Shown: positions 46,157-57,822, numbered from the stretch's first letter. The stretch: 64,000 nt of DNA from Desulfovibrionaceae bacterium (GCA_016932995.1 JAFGBU010000040.1:1-64000), one strand, 5' to 3'. A program made the numbers and translations. The notes: generated by a model from the letters alone, not told the origin.

Positions 46157-47392
46157 TTAAGCACTCGGCGGGCCGAGGCAAGGCGGCCCGGGGCGTGCCG
46201 CCGGGCGGGGCAGGCCCAGGCTCAGGCCCAGGGCCCCGGCCGCGACCAGGACCAGGCAGGCCACAAAGGCCCCCCAGCCCAGGGCCTGGTAGATCAGGCC
46301 GGGCAGAAACGTGCCCAGGGTCCCGCCCAGATAGTAGAACGAGATGTACAGGCCGTTGACCAGGCCGTGTTTTTCCGTGGACAGGGAATTGAGCAGGCCC
46401 GGGGCCACGGAGTGGACCAGGAAGAAGCCCAGGCACAGGGCGAAGACCGCGCCGAAGACCGGGGCGAAGCCCCTGGCCCACAGGCAGGCCACGGCAACCA
46501 AAAAGACCGCGCCGCCAAGGACCAGGGCCCGCTTCTCGCCGCCCAGAAGCCCGGCCAGCCTGGCCGAGGCCAGGGACACGACAATGCCCATCAGGTACCC
46601 GGAGTAGACCAGGGCGATGCGCATCTCCCCGGCCCCGGGCACGGTCTCGCTCAACCTGAAGGGGATGAAGTTGAGGGCCGAGGCAAAGACAAAAAAGAAC
46701 CCGAATATGACCACGTAGACCCTCAAGAAAACGGGCTTTTTCAAGATGTCCGCCAGGTCCTTGAGCCCGGGCCGGACAAGGCGCGGCCGGGCCGCGGCCC
46801 CCAGACTCCCGGCCAGGACCGCGGCCCCGGCCAGGGCCAGGCCCAAGATCAGGAAGGCCCAGCGCCAGCCGAGGACAGAGGACGCGAACCCGGCCAGGAG
46901 CCTGCCGAAGAACCCGCCGAAGATGCTCGCCGCGATGTACGCGGCCAGGTTCCTCTGGACCCTGGACGAGGCGCTGGCCTCGGAGATGAAGGTCATCAGC
47001 CCGGTGGTCACGGCCGGGATGAGCAGGCCCTGGACCAGGCGCAGGACCAGAAAGAGCGCGAACGAGCGGTTCAGGAACACGGCCAGCTCCGTGGCCGCCA
47101 GAAGCAGGAGGCAGACGCGCATGAGCCTGGCCGCGGAAAAGGATTCGAGCAGGAAGCCGTAGGCCACGGGCGCGAACCCGAAGGGCAGCAGGGTCACGGT
47201 GATCAGCAGGCCGCAGACGTCCCGGGACACGCCGAACTCCGCGGCGATCACCGCAAGCAGGGGCTGGGGCGCGTATATGGCGCAGAACGCGGCCACCGTG
47301 ACCAGGGCCGCGGCGCACAGCCGCGCCGGACCGAGCTCCCCGGGCCCCGGCTCTCCAGTCAAAAAACCGAGAGGGGGTTTGATGGCGGGCAT
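46157..47392 (-). CDS. Major facilitator superfamily transporter
   Basis: 411 aa with about 12 hydrophobic segments and the loop basic patches of MFS proteins. It resembles YnfM/AraJ-like efflux members: N-terminal [28 protein letters not shown], and a mid segment [36 protein letters not shown]. The substrate is unknown. It is upstream of uvrA in the same direction. Confidence 0.88.
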   Translation of the reverse strand: MPAIKPPLGFLTGEPGPGELGPARLCAAALVTVAAFCAIYAPQPLLAVIAAEFGVSRDVCGLLITVTLLPFGFAPVAYGFLLESFSAARLMRVCLLLLAATELAVFLNRSFALFLVLRLVQGLLIPAVTTGLMTFISEASASSRVQRNLAAYIAASIFGGFFGRLLAGFASSVLGWRWAFLILGLALAGAAVLAGSLGAAARPRLVRPGLKDLADILKKPVFLRVYVVIFGFFFVFASALNFIPFRLSETVPGAGEMRIALVYSGYLMGIVVSLASARLAGLLGGEKRALVLGGAVFLVAVACLWARGFAPVFGAVFALCLGFFLVHSVAPGLLNSLSTEKHGLVNGLYISFYYLGGTLGTFLPGLIYQALGWGAFVACLVLVAAGALGLSLGLPRPAARPGPPCLGPPSA

Positions 47393-47563
47393 GCTTCAGG
47401 CCCCCTTTTTCGTCTTGATTGCCAAAACAGGCCCCTTTAGGGCCGCAGTCCCGGCCCTCGGCCCGGATAGCCCTTGACACGGGCCGCGCTGGTCGGTGAA
47501 AACCAAGACCGAGTGTGCAAAACGGGCCGCAGGACCTCGGCCGACAAGCCAAGACCAGGGACC

Positions 47564-48295
47564 ATGAAAGACATACCCCTGACCGAACGCATCATCTTCG
47601 CCCTGGACCTCAGCTCCCCGGAGCAGGCCAAGGACTGGGTCCGCCGCCTGGAAAGCCGCGTCCATTTCTTCAAGGTCGGGCTGCAGCTCTTTCTGGCCGA
47701 CTGGTTCGACATCGTGGACTGGATCACCGCGCGCGGGCACAAGGTCATGCTCGACCTCAAGCTCTACGACATCCCCGAGACCGTGGGCCTGGCCGTGGGC
47801 GAGATGCGCAACCACGACATCGCCCTGGCCACGGTGCACGGCCACTCGGCCATGCTCAGGGCCGCGGTCAGGGCCTCGCACCGGACCGGGATCCTGGCCG
47901 TGACCGTGCTGACCAGCGTGGGCCAGGAGGACCTCAAGGACATGGGCCACGCCGGGCCCCTGGCCGACCTGGTCCTCAAGCGCGCCAGGACGGCCCTGGA
48001 CTGCGGCTGTCACGGCGTGGTCTGCTCGGGCCAGGAGGCCGGACGCCTGCGCCGGGCCCTGGGCGGAAAGTTCCTCATCGTCACCCCGGGCATCAGGCCG
48101 GTCGCCCGGCCCGAGTACGACGCCATCATCCCCAAGGACGACCAGAAGCGGGCGGTGACCGTGGTCGACGCCTTTTCGGCCGGGGCGGACCAGGTGGTGA
48201 TCGGCCGGCCCATCAGCCATTCCAAGGACCCCCTGGCCCTGGTCCAGGCCATGCAGGCGGACATCCAGGACCTGCTCTCCCGGCCCCGGCCCTAG
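47564..48295 (+). CDS. pyrF: Orotidine 5'-phosphate decarboxylase
   Basis: 243 aa from ATG 47564; the longer upstream frame lacks homology. Motifs are [15 protein letters not shown] near 12, FFKVGLQLF near 35 and the catalytic [12 protein letters not shown] near 63-74. The phosphate site VTPGIRP and the C-terminal [12 protein letters not shown] are also present. It makes UMP. Its stop shares a CTAG with the convergent folD stop (4-bp overlap). Confidence 0.96.
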   Translation: MKDIPLTERIIFALDLSSPEQAKDWVRRLESRVHFFKVGLQLFLADWFDIVDWITARGHKVMLDLKLYDIPETVGLAVGEMRNHDIALATVHGHSAMLRAAVRASHRTGILAVTVLTSVGQEDLKDMGHAGPLADLVLKRARTALDCGCHGVVCSGQEAGRLRRALGGKFLIVTPGIRPVARPEYDAIIPKDDQKRAVTVVDAFSAGADQVVIGRPISHSKDPLALVQAMQADIQDLLSRPRP

Positions 48296-49152
48296 GCCCG
48301 GACACGGGCCCTGTAGGCCTGGACCGTGTTCAGCAGGAGCTGGGCGATGGTCATGGGCCCGACCCCGCCGGGCACCGGGGTCATGGCCGAGACCACGTCC
48401 TTCAGGGCCTTGAAGTCGCAGTCCCCGGCCAGGCCCTGATCCGTGCGGCTGATGCCCACGTCAACGACCACGGCCCCGGGCTTGACCATGTCCCGGGTCA
48501 CGAACCCGGGCCGGCCCACGGCCGCGAACAGAAAGTCCGCGCGCCTGCACTCCGCGGCCACGTCCGGGGTCCGCGAGTGGCAGATGGTCACCGTGGCGTC
48601 CGCGTACTCGCCGCGCTGGGCGAGCATGAGCGCCAGGGGCCGGCCCACGATGTTGCTGCGCCCCAGGACCACGGCCCGCTTGCCCGCGGGGCTTAAGCCG
48701 TAGCGCTCAAGCAGGGTCATGATCCCGGCCGGGGTGCAGGGCCTGAACCCGGGCAGGCCCAGGGTCAGCCGGCCCACGTTCAGGGGGTGGAAGCCGTCCA
48801 CGTCCTTGTCCGGGGAGATGAGCTCCAGGCAGCGCCGGTCGTTGAGCCCGGCCGGCAGGGGCAGCTGCAGGAGCACGCCGTCCACGGCCGGATCCGCGTT
48901 CAGGTCCGAGATGAGCCCTTCCAGGTCGGCCTGGGGGGTCGTTGCGGGCAGGCGGTGGGCAAAAGAGGCGATCCCGGCCTCCAGGCAGGCGCGCTCCTTG
49001 TTGCGCACATAGACCTGGGAGGCCGGGTCCTGGCCCACCAGGATCACGGCCAGGCCCGGCGGCCTGCCGGCCGCGGCAATCAGGGCCGCGACCTCGGCCC
49101 TGATCTCGGCGCGTATCTCCTGGGCGGTCCTTTTGCCGTCCAAGAGCAGCAC
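48292..49152 (-). CDS. folD: Methylenetetrahydrofolate dehydrogenase/cyclohydrolase
   Basis: 286 aa from GTG 49152, 2 bp after the eno stop. FolD signatures are [23 protein letters not shown] near 40-62 with the catalytic Lys, [10 protein letters not shown] near 95, and [15 protein letters not shown] near 255-270. It interconverts methylene-, methenyl- and formyl-tetrahydrofolate. It is in one operon with eno. Confidence 0.96.
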   Translation of the reverse strand: MLLLDGKRTAQEIRAEIRAEVAALIAAAGRPPGLAVILVGQDPASQVYVRNKERACLEAGIASFAHRLPATTPQADLEGLISDLNADPAVDGVLLQLPLPAGLNDRRCLELISPDKDVDGFHPLNVGRLTLGLPGFRPCTPAGIMTLLERYGLSPAGKRAVVLGRSNIVGRPLALMLAQRGEYADATVTICHSRTPDVAAECRRADFLFAAVGRPGFVTRDMVKPGAVVVDVGISRTDQGLAGDCDFKALKDVVSAMTPVPGGVGPMTIAQLLLNTVQAYRARVRA

Positions 49153-49154
49153 GG

Positions 49155-50534
<1,380 letters not shown>

Positions 50535-50552
50535 TCAAACGCGCCGGCCCGG

Positions 50553-51329
50553 CTATCCGGGGCAGGCCAGCCTGAGGCCCTCCAGGAGCAGGTCCTCGCG
50601 GACCTCGTGCACGGCCCGGCTCGCGGCCGCCACGCGCCGGGCCAGACCGCCCGTGGCCAGGACCCGGGCCGGGCCGCCCATGGCCCTCTCAAGCCTGGGG
50701 ACCAGGCCGTCGACCATGGCCGCGAACCCGAACACAAGGCCTTGATTGAGGCTGTCAGAGGTGCTTTTTCCGATATGAAGGTCGCTGATATCGACCTCAA
50801 GTGTGACCTGGGGCAATTTTGCCGTGCCCGAGGCCAGGGCGCGCGCCGAGGACAAAACCCCGGGGCAGATCAGACCGCCCAGATAGGCCTCGCCCAACAC
50901 GCAGTCAAAGGTCGTGGCCGTGCCGAAGTCGATGACGATTATCCGCTCCGCCCTCTCGATGCGCCGGGCGGCAAAGGCCGTGACCAGCCGGTCCGCGCCC
51001 ACCTCCTGGGGCCTGGCGTAGCGGTTCTCCAGGCCGATCTCCAGGTCCCCGGGCGCGAACAGGACCCGGCGGGAGAAAAAACGCCGTCCGGCCCCGATCA
51101 GGATCGGGTCCATGGCCGGGACCACGGAGCAGACCGCCAGGGTCTCGATCTCGGCCGGGTCCACGCCCTCCAGGCCGCAGAGCTCCATGATCCTGAGGCC
51201 CAGGCCGTCGGCCGTGTCCGTCTGGACCGTGGGCAGGACGTAGGAGGCCAAGAGCCCGGTCCCGTCCGCCAGGCCGATCTTGGTGTTGGTGTTGCCGACG
51301 TCGAAGAGAAGCAGCCTTGCCTTGGCCAT
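50553..51329 (-). CDS. coaX: Type III pantothenate kinase
   Basis: 258 aa with GGAGG upstream of ATG 51329. The CoaX motifs are LLFDVGNTNTKIGLAD at the start, EVGADRLVTAFAA near 107 and IVIDFGTATTFDCV near 130. It phosphorylates pantothenate, the first step to CoA, using an ASKHA fold rather than the E. coli CoaA fold. It is on the minus strand upstream of eno. Confidence 0.95.
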   Translation of the reverse strand: MAKARLLLFDVGNTNTKIGLADGTGLLASYVLPTVQTDTADGLGLRIMELCGLEGVDPAEIETLAVCSVVPAMDPILIGAGRRFFSRRVLFAPGDLEIGLENRYARPQEVGADRLVTAFAARRIERAERIIVIDFGTATTFDCVLGEAYLGGLICPGVLSSARALASGTAKLPQVTLEVDISDLHIGKSTSDSLNQGLVFGFAAMVDGLVPRLERAMGGPARVLATGGLARRVAAASRAVHEVREDLLLEGLRLACPG

Positions 51330-51548
51330 GCCCGATCCTCCAGGTTTGGGCCTGGCCGCATTGTGGTCCGTTTCCCGGAAAATGACAAGCCGAGGGCCCG
51401 GGGGCCTTGTCCAAAAGCCCGCAAAGGGGTTAGGCTCGGGCCGGCGCCCGGGCCGCGGGCCGGGCTTTCAAAATCATCCCTTTTGGCCTACATTCCGGCC
51501 TGCGCCGGGCCGGACGCCGGCTGAAATCGAGAATCAAGGAGTTTGGCC

Positions 51549-52742
51549 ATGAAGCTGCTCTCCGGGCAGGTGGACTCGTACATTGATCGCTCCTCGTGGA
51601 TCCGCAGGATGTTCGAGACGGGCATGGAGCTGAAGAAAAAGCACGGCCCGGGCAAGGTCTGCGACTTCAGCCTGGGCAACCCGGACCTGCCCCCGCCCCC
51701 GGCCGTGGCCCAGGCCCTGCGCGAGATCGCGGCCCAGGCCGAGGCGCCCTTCGCCTTCGGGTACATGCCCAACTTCGGCTACCCCGAGCTGCGCGAGGCC
51801 CTGGCCAAAAAGGTCTCGGCCGAGCAGGGCGTGGACGTGTCCCCGGCCGACCTGGTCGTCACCTGCGGCGCGGCCGGGGCGATCAACGCCTTTTACCGGG
51901 CCGTGCTGGAGCCGGGCGAGGAGGTGGTCTGCCCGGCCCCGTACTTCGTGGAGTACGGCTTCTACGCCGAGAACTTCGGGGCCTCGCTCAGGCCCGCGGC
52001 CTGCTCGGTCCCGGACTTCGGCCTGGACCTTAAGGCCCTGGACGCGGCCATCACGGACAAGACCCGGGTGCTGATCGTGAACTCGCCCAACAACCCCACG
52101 GGCCGCATCTACTCCCAGGCCGAGCTGCGCGGCCTGGCCGATCTTTTGACCAGGCGCAGCCAGGGCCGCGAGCGGCCCATCTTCCTGCTCTCGGACGAGC
52201 CCTACCGCTTTCTGGCCTATGACCGGGCCGAGGTCCCCTCGGTCCTGCCCCTGTACCCGTACAGCGTGGTCTGCAGCTCGTTCTCCAAGAACCTGTCCCT
52301 GGCCGGGGCGCGCATCGGCTACGCCCTGGTCAACCCGGCCATGCCCGGCCGGGCCCGGCTCGCCGAGGGCCTGGTCCTGGCCAACCGCATTTTAGGCTTC
52401 GTCAACCCCCCGGCCCTGGCCCAGAAGGTCCTGCTCAGGGCCCTGGACTCCCAGGTGGACGCCTCGATCTACGCGGCCAGGCGCAGGGCCATGGCCGAGG
52501 TCCTGGACGCGGCCGGGATCGAGTACGCCCTGCCCGGGGGCGCGTTCTACTTCTTCCCCAAGGCCCCGGGCAAGGACGACCTGGCCTTCTGCGACCTGCT
52601 CCGGGACGAGCTGGTCCTGGCCGTGCCCGGCAGGGGCTTCGGGTTCCCGGGCCACTTCAGGCTGGCCTTCTGCGTGGGCGAGGAGGTCATCCGGCGCTCC
52701 GCCCCGGGCTTTGCCCGGGCCGCGAAAAAGGCCCGGGGCTGA
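51549..52742 (+). CDS. PLP-dependent class I aminotransferase
   Basis: 397 aa from ATG 51549 with AAGGAG upstream. Fold type I motifs are FSLGNPDLPPPPAVAQALREIA near 39, NSPNNPTGRIYSQ near 178 and the PLP lysine in CSSFSKNLSLAGARIGYALV near 242. The substrate is not determined; aspartate or a branched or aromatic amino acid are all possible. It lies 67 bp upstream of purD on the same strand. Confidence 0.92.
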   Translation: MKLLSGQVDSYIDRSSWIRRMFETGMELKKKHGPGKVCDFSLGNPDLPPPPAVAQALREIAAQAEAPFAFGYMPNFGYPELREALAKKVSAEQGVDVSPADLVVTCGAAGAINAFYRAVLEPGEEVVCPAPYFVEYGFYAENFGASLRPAACSVPDFGLDLKALDAAITDKTRVLIVNSPNNPTGRIYSQAELRGLADLLTRRSQGRERPIFLLSDEPYRFLAYDRAEVPSVLPLYPYSVVCSSFSKNLSLAGARIGYALVNPAMPGRARLAEGLVLANRILGFVNPPALAQKVLLRALDSQVDASIYAARRRAMAEVLDAAGIEYALPGGAFYFFPKAPGKDDLAFCDLLRDELVLAVPGRGFGFPGHFRLAFCVGEEVIRRSAPGFARAAKKARG

Positions 52743-52809
52743 GCCGGGCCTTGCGAAAAATAAACCTTTTCAATACACGAAAGGCTGATTTCAAATCCGC
52801 GAGGTGGCA

Positions 52810-54096
52810 ATGAAGATACTGGTGGTCGGCTCGGGCGGCAGGGAGCACGCCCTGTGCTGGAAGCTCGGGCAGAGCCCCTTGGTCGGGGAACTCATCATCG
52901 CGCCGGGCAACGGCGGCACCGCCCTGGAGGGGACCAACGTCCCGGTCAAGGACGACGACATCCCCGGCCTGGTCAGGCTGGCCAGGGAACGCGGCGTGGA
53001 CCTGGTGGTCGCCGGGCCGGAGCTGCCCCTGGTCCTGGGCCTGCAGAACGCCCTGGAGCGCGAGGGCGTGGCCTGCTTCGGGCCCAACGCCTTTGCCGCC
53101 AACCTGGAGGGCAGCAAGGGCTTCGCCAAGACGGTCATGCGCAACTCGGGCGTGCCCACGGCCGGGTTCCAGGTCTTCACCGAGCACGCCCGGGCCTGCA
53201 GGTTCGTCATGGAAAAGGGCGCGCCCCTGGTCATCAAGGCCGACGGCCTGGCCGCGGGCAAGGGCGTGGTCCTGGCCAGGACCACGGACCAGGCCCTGGC
53301 CGCCCTCGAGGACATGATGGTCAAGAGGACCTTCGGCGCGGCCGGCGAGCGGGTGGTGGTCGAGGAGGCCCTGTCCGGCGAGGAGGCCTCGTTTCTGGCC
53401 TTTTGCGACGGCGAGGACTTCGCCCTGCTGCCCTCGTCCCAGGACCACAAGCCCGTGGGCGAGGGCGACACCGGGCCGAACACCGGCGGCATGGGCGCGT
53501 ACAGCCCGGCCCCCATACTGCCCAGGGAGAGGTTCGCCGAGGTCGCGGACATGGTCGTCAGGCCGGTGCTCAGGAACCTGGCCAACCAGGGCGCGCCCTT
53601 CAAGGGCGTGCTCTACGCCGGGCTGATGTTCACGGACCGGGGCCCCCGGGTCCTGGAGTACAACGTGCGCTTCGGGGACCCCGAGTGCCAGCCCCTGCTC
53701 ATGCGCCTGGACTCGGACCTGGCCGAGATCATGCTCGCCTGCGTCCAGGGCCGTCTGTCCCGGGTCGAGGTCAGGACCAGGCCCGAGACCAGCGTCTGCG
53801 TGGTCATGGCCGCCAAGGGCTACCCCGGCGACTACCCCCGGGGCATGGAGATCAGCGGCCTGGACCGGGCCGAGCGGATCCCCGGGGTCAAGGTCTTTCA
53901 GGCCGGGACCAGGATCGAGGGCAACAGGCTCCTGACCTCCGGGGGCCGCGTGCTCGGGGTCACGGCCCTGGGCAAGGACCTGGCCGAGGCCAAAGAGACC
54001 GCCTACCGGGCCGTGGAAGAAATCCACTTCGAGAACAGCTACTTCCGCCGCGACATAGGCGACAAGGGCCTGAAAAGGCTCGCCAAGGAGGCCTAG
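52810..54096 (+). CDS. purD: Phosphoribosylamine-glycine ligase
   Basis: 428 aa from ATG 52810 with GAGG upstream. The opening KILVVGSGGREHALCWKL and the ATP-grasp segments PLVIKADGLAAGKGVVLA, TGGMGAYSPAP and VLEYNVRFGDPECQPLL are diagnostic. It is the second step of de novo purine synthesis. It abuts purE. Confidence 0.97.
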   Translation: MKILVVGSGGREHALCWKLGQSPLVGELIIAPGNGGTALEGTNVPVKDDDIPGLVRLARERGVDLVVAGPELPLVLGLQNALEREGVACFGPNAFAANLEGSKGFAKTVMRNSGVPTAGFQVFTEHARACRFVMEKGAPLVIKADGLAAGKGVVLARTTDQALAALEDMMVKRTFGAAGERVVVEEALSGEEASFLAFCDGEDFALLPSSQDHKPVGEGDTGPNTGGMGAYSPAPILPRERFAEVADMVVRPVLRNLANQGAPFKGVLYAGLMFTDRGPRVLEYNVRFGDPECQPLLMRLDSDLAEIMLACVQGRLSRVEVRTRPETSVCVVMAAKGYPGDYPRGMEISGLDRAERIPGVKVFQAGTRIEGNRLLTSGGRVLGVTALGKDLAEAKETAYRAVEEIHFENSYFRRDIGDKGLKRLAKEA

Positions 54097-54585
54097 ATGC
54101 CCAAGGTTGCCGTTTTCATGGGCAGCGCGTCCGACGAAAAGGTCATGCGTCCCTGCAAGGAGGTCCTGGACTCCCTGGGCCTGGACTGCGCCTTCACCGT
54201 GACCTCGGCCCACCGCACCCCGGAGCGCACCCAGAGGCTGGTCGAGGAGCTGGAGAAGGACGGCTGCCAGGTCTTCATCTGCGCCGCGGGCCTGGCCGCG
54301 CACCTGGCCGGGGCCGTGGCCGCGCGCAGCATCAGGCCGGTCATCGGCGTGCCGGTGAACGCCTCCAGCCTGGGCGGCATGGACGCCCTGCTGGCCACGG
54401 TGCAGATGCCCCCGGGATACCCGGTGGCCACCGTGGCCCTGGACCGGGTCGGGGCCAAGAACGCGGCCTGGCTCGCGGCCCAGATACTGGCCCTCCGGGA
54501 CCCGGACCTGGCGGACAGGATCAGGGCCGCCCGCAGGGGCTTCGCGGACTCCGTGGAACAGGCCGCCAGGGATCTCAGGGATTAG
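54097..54585 (+). CDS. purE: N5-carboxyaminoimidazole ribonucleotide mutase
   Basis: 162 aa, starting at the base after the purD stop with AAGGAGG upstream. Class I PurE motifs are [11 protein letters not shown] near 8, SAHRTPERT near 43 and [20 protein letters not shown] near 102-121. It shifts carboxylate from N5-CAIR to CAIR. No purK is adjacent. It overlaps the convergent zinc-ribbon gene by 11 bp. Confidence 0.97.
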   Translation: MPKVAVFMGSASDEKVMRPCKEVLDSLGLDCAFTVTSAHRTPERTQRLVEELEKDGCQVFICAAGLAAHLAGAVAARSIRPVIGVPVNASSLGGMDALLATVQMPPGYPVATVALDRVGAKNAAWLAAQILALRDPDLADRIRAARRGFADSVEQAARDLRD

Positions 54586-54823
54586 GGGGCTTGGGCCTGT
54601 CCTCCAGGGGCTGGTTGAAGCGCACCACCTGGGAGGAGTAGGTCTTCTGCTCGGGCGAGCATTCCGGGCAGCCCTCGGTGACCAGCAGGCAGCCCTCGTC
54701 CAGCTGCGAGAGGTCCACGCCCGCGGCCTCGAGTATCCGCGTGGTGTCGCCCGGACGCCAGATCACCGGCCGGCCGCAGCGGCCGCACTCGACATACAAA
54801 AGCTCGGGGTCGAACTGGGGCAT
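54575..54823 (-). CDS. Small zinc-ribbon-type protein
   Basis: 82 aa. Two CxxC pairs, CGRCGRP (near 13) and CPECSPEQ (near 52), predict one zinc site. The remainder is hydrophilic with a Pro-rich end. I cannot name a family. It is the last gene of a minus-strand run that begins with yedE, so it may belong to the sulfur/selenium set. Confidence 0.75.
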   Translation of the reverse strand: MPQFDPELLYVECGRCGRPVIWRPGDTTRILEAAGVDLSQLDEGCLLVTEGCPECSPEQKTYSSQVVRFNQPLEDRPKPPNP

Positions 54824-54854
54824 GCCCTATGCGTAACCCGGCCGGCCCCGGAAC

Positions 54855-55091
54855 TCAAGGACCTTTCGCGGCCGGACCGGGCCCCTTGTCCGCGGCGCGC
54901 TCCAGGTCCAGGATCAGCTCGTCCAGGTCCAGCTCGTAGCGCTCGGCCACCCAGCCCAGGGTCTCGAACAGGGCCACGCACAGGATGCAGGCCCCTGCGC
55001 GCTCGCCGGCGCGCCTGAAGACCTCCTCGGTCGAGGGCCAGCGGGAGACCGCGTCCAGCACGGTCGTGTGCGGGCCGATCTGCGGGTTCAC
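54855..55091 (-). CDS. DUF1858-like small redox protein
   Basis: 78 aa from GTG 55091, overlapping the kinase stop (GTGA). The pattern [19 protein letters not shown], then [27 protein letters not shown], resembles the DUF1858 disulfide-protein family, with a CxxC near residue 35. Members are guessed to be redox or sulfur-handling proteins. Position next to TusA/YedE fits this. Confidence 0.72.
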   Translation of the reverse strand: MNPQIGPHTTVLDAVSRWPSTEEVFRRAGERAGACILCVALFETLGWVAERYELDLDELILDLERAADKGPGPAAKGP

Positions 55092-55963
55092 GCCTTCTCC
55101 AGGTCGGCCTCGGCCAGCACGGCCGAAAGGGCCCGAGGGATGTTCTCGATTATCTCCAGGACCTGGCTGGCCGGGGTCGGCTTGGCCAGGCTCCCGGCCA
55201 GGCGGTTGGCCCTGGCCGCCAGGACCGCGGCCCGGACCGTGTCCAGGCCCGAGTCCATGAGCGCCGCGGCCAGGCCGGTCAGGGTGTCGCCGGTGCCGCC
55301 CACGGCCTCCATGGCCTCCTCCGGATGCTCGTCGATCACGGCCAAAACGCCCCGGCTGTCGGCCACATGGTCCACGGCCCCCTTGACCAGCAGGCAGCGG
55401 GCCGCGTTGCCGAACTCAAAGGCCCTGGCGATATGGCCCGGGGCCCTTTCGGGCTCGTGGAGGACGAAGCCCCGGGTGTAGAAGGGGTGCGGGGCCTTTT
55501 CGTCGGCCAAGAAGGCCAGCTCGCCCGCGTCCGGGGTGAACAGGTCGTAGGCCCCGGCCTGGCCGCTCATCTTGGCCGCGTACATGAAGCCCGCGTCGGC
55601 CACCAGCCTGGGCGGGCCGGGCAGGTCCTGCACGGCCATGAGCACCCTGTCGTGCCAGTCCACGTCCGGCTGCAGGTAGTGGAAGACGAACACCCCGACC
55701 CCCTGCGGGCCCGGGCTCCCGGCCAGCTGGGCATAGAGCCGCCTGCTGCCGCGGCCCAGGCCGGTGTCCCCGACCAGCCAGGCCGTGGGCCCGGGCCTGT
55801 CCAGGACCCGGGCCGCCAGGACCGCGGCGGCCAAGAGCGCCGGGGTGCCCCGGTTGACCTCGGCCCTGGCCCCGCGCACAGAGACATGGGCCCCTTCAAG
55901 CAGGACCTCGCCGCAGACCAGGGGGTAATCCGGGTCCGGGACCGTGCCCGCGACTACAAGCAC
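55088..55963 (-). CDS. YjeF C-terminal/sugar-kinase-type protein
   Basis: 291 aa from GTG 55963, overlapping the DUF3343 stop. The ribokinase-like motif GGTGDTLTGLAAALMDSG is near residue 232, with VAGTVPD at the start and DLFTPDAGELAFLAD near 148. This resembles the ADP-dependent NAD(P)HX dehydratase domain but lacks the epimerase domain. Its clustering with YedE/TusA genes suggests a role there, which remains unproven. Confidence 0.75.
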   Translation of the reverse strand: MLVVAGTVPDPDYPLVCGEVLLEGAHVSVRGARAEVNRGTPALLAAAVLAARVLDRPGPTAWLVGDTGLGRGSRRLYAQLAGSPGPQGVGVFVFHYLQPDVDWHDRVLMAVQDLPGPPRLVADAGFMYAAKMSGQAGAYDLFTPDAGELAFLADEKAPHPFYTRGFVLHEPERAPGHIARAFEFGNAARCLLVKGAVDHVADSRGVLAVIDEHPEEAMEAVGGTGDTLTGLAAALMDSGLDTVRAAVLAARANRLAGSLAKPTPASQVLEIIENIPRALSAVLAEADLEKA

Positions 55964-56496
55964 AGCCTCTTGATCTCCTCAAAGGCCAGGTCCAGGGCGT
56001 AGCCGCACAGGGTGTGGCCGATGTCCCTGGGTCTCGGCGCGTCGCCGAGCCTGCGGCCGGCCAGCTCCCCGGCCAGAAAGGGCACGTCCGGGCAGCCCCC
56101 GCCCGAGACATTGACGATCTCAAGGCTACTCTTGTCCACGGTGATCTTCATGTTCGCGGCCCGGACCATGAGCTGGGCCCCGAAGTCCTTGACCTGGTAC
56201 ATGTCCACGGGCTTGAGCAGGGGGCTCTCGACCGGGACCAGGTCAAGGGGCGCGACCCCGGCCGCCTCAAGCTCCCTGAGCACGTCGAGCCCGTCCATGA
56301 GCGCGAACTCGACCACCAGGTCGCAGCCGGTCCTGATCTCCGGGGGCGGGCCCATGACCCGCACCCGGCGGCCGGACTCCCTGAGCACCCGCTCGGCCCG
56401 AATGACCTCGCTGGTGTTCTCGAAGACCAGAAAGCCCCGCTCGACCCCCTTGCGGTCGGCCTTGGACCCGAGCCCGAACAGAGACTTGATTCCCAA
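55954..56496 (-). CDS. DUF3343-domain protein (putative Se/S carrier)
   Basis: 180 aa from TTG 56496 with GGGAG upstream, 3 bp after tusA. The N-terminal part (FLVFENTSEVIRAERVLRESG near 22-42, then VRVMGPPPEIRTGCDLVVEF) is the DUF3343 pattern, with a Cys near 59. A C-terminal extension of ~90 residues contains ANMKITVDKSSLEIVNVSGGGCPDV with a further Cys. DUF3343 proteins are proposed carriers for selenium or sulfur beside TusA and YedE. Confidence 0.8.
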   Translation of the reverse strand: MGIKSLFGLGSKADRKGVERGFLVFENTSEVIRAERVLRESGRRVRVMGPPPEIRTGCDLVVEFALMDGLDVLRELEAAGVAPLDLVPVESPLLKPVDMYQVKDFGAQLMVRAANMKITVDKSSLEIVNVSGGGCPDVPFLAGELAGRRLGDAPRPRDIGHTLCGYALDLAFEEIKRLCL

Positions 56497-56499
56497 GGC

Positions 56500-56718
56500 T
56501 CACTCCCGGACTATGCTGATCCGGTATTCCGAACCGGTCTCGGCCACCTCCGCGACCCGCCAGCCCTTGGACTCGGCGGCCCTGGACACGTTCTCCTTGG
56601 AGGCCTCGGTGTCCACCAGGACGACGATCTCGCCCTTTCCCATCTCCCTTATCGCGGCCAGGGTGTCCAGCACCGGCTGGGGGCAGGACAGGCCTCTGGC
56701 GTCAACTGTCTGGCTCAT
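56500..56718 (-). CDS. TusA-family sulfurtransferase
   Basis: 72 aa. The signature VDARGLSCPQPVLDTL places the reactive Cys at residue 12. It carries persulfide sulfur, or in selenium-type clusters possibly selenium, to acceptors. It lies between yedE (12 bp) and the DUF3343 gene (3 bp). Confidence 0.93.
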   Translation of the reverse strand: MSQTVDARGLSCPQPVLDTLAAIREMGKGEIVVLVDTEASKENVSRAAESKGWRVAEVAETGSEYRISIVRE

Positions 56719-56730
56719 GACATCCCCCCT

Positions 56731-57822
56731 TTAGGCTGATTGTTTGCGCATGGTCAGGCCGACAAAGACGCAAAAGGCGAAACCCACGGCCACCGCGGCC
56801 AGGCCGTTGGGGCCGATGCCCTTGGGCGAGCTGGCCAGGCCGAAGTTGTGGGCCAGGGCCGCGCCGAAGATCATCCCCAGGACGAACACCGCGGCGTCCC
56901 CGTCGCCCTCCCCGGCCAGGAAGAGCTGACGGCCGGGACAGCCGCCGGCCAGGGCAAAGGCCAGGCCGGCCAGGGCCATGCCCAGGAAGTTCCAGAGCTG
57001 CATGGTGTGGGCCACGGGCTGGCCCTCGAACCCGGGATTGAACTGGCCGAGGACCAGGTTGGCGGCAAAGGCGAAGGCCAACAGGGCGACGACCCCGAGC
57101 AGCAGGTGCTTCTGGCCGAACAGGATCAGGTCGCGGAACGCGCCCATGGTGCAGAACCGGCTGCGCTGGGCCGCGAAGCCCACGGCCAGGCCCACGAGCA
57201 GGGAGACGATCAGCGGGGCGTGCATGGCCCCGGGGCCCTTGAGGCTGTAAAAGAGCACGCCGCTCTGGGGCTCGCCGGGCAGCTGGGGATACAGGAACAT
57301 GAGCAGCAGAAGCCCGGCCATGAACAGGGGCATGAGCAGGCCCACGGAAAAGTGGGTCTTCTGGGCCCGGCCCAGGTTGTAGCCCCCCTTAAGGAACAGG
57401 GTGCCCAGGCCGACCCCGGCCACCAGGCCCAAAAGCCCGAACAGGGCGCTGCCGTCGCCGCCGGCCAGGCGCAGCAGGGCGCGCCACGGGCAGCCCAGAA
57501 AGACCAGGGCCCCGATCATGGCGAAGACCCCGAGGAAAAAGCGCACTATGGGCGCGGATCCGGCCCTGGGCCTGAAGTCCCCGAACAGCACGGCCGCGCC
57601 CAGCGAGCCGAGCACGAATCCGATTATCTCCGGCCTGAGGTACTGGACCACGGCGGCCCTGTGCAGGCCCATGGCCCCGGCGATGTCCCGCTCAAAGCAG
57701 GCCACGCAGATGCCCATGTTCCCCGGGTTGCCCCAATACTGCAAAAGCGCGGCCAAAATCCCTATGCCCGCGCCCACCGCGACAATGCCCAAGAGCGTCG
57801 CGAACACGTTTTTCCCCGGCAT
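56731..57822 (-). CDS. yedE: YedE/FdhT-type selenium metabolism membrane protein
   Basis: 363 aa from ATG 57822 with GGAGGGGGGAG upstream; the longer upstream frame lacks homology. About ten hydrophobic helices occur. The YeeE/YedE Cys motifs are GCPWRALLRL (near 148) and GGCPGRQLFLAGEGDG (near 305). An N-terminal GICVACFERDIAGAMGLHRAA segment is typical of the selenium-associated subgroup. It probably imports a sulfur or selenium species. It starts the run yedE-tusA-DUF3343-kinase-DUF1858-zinc ribbon. Confidence 0.88.
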   Translation of the reverse strand: MPGKNVFATLLGIVAVGAGIGILAALLQYWGNPGNMGICVACFERDIAGAMGLHRAAVVQYLRPEIIGFVLGSLGAAVLFGDFRPRAGSAPIVRFFLGVFAMIGALVFLGCPWRALLRLAGGDGSALFGLLGLVAGVGLGTLFLKGGYNLGRAQKTHFSVGLLMPLFMAGLLLLMFLYPQLPGEPQSGVLFYSLKGPGAMHAPLIVSLLVGLAVGFAAQRSRFCTMGAFRDLILFGQKHLLLGVVALLAFAFAANLVLGQFNPGFEGQPVAHTMQLWNFLGMALAGLAFALAGGCPGRQLFLAGEGDGDAAVFVLGMIFGAALAHNFGLASSPKGIGPNGLAAVAVGFAFCVFVGLTMRKQSA

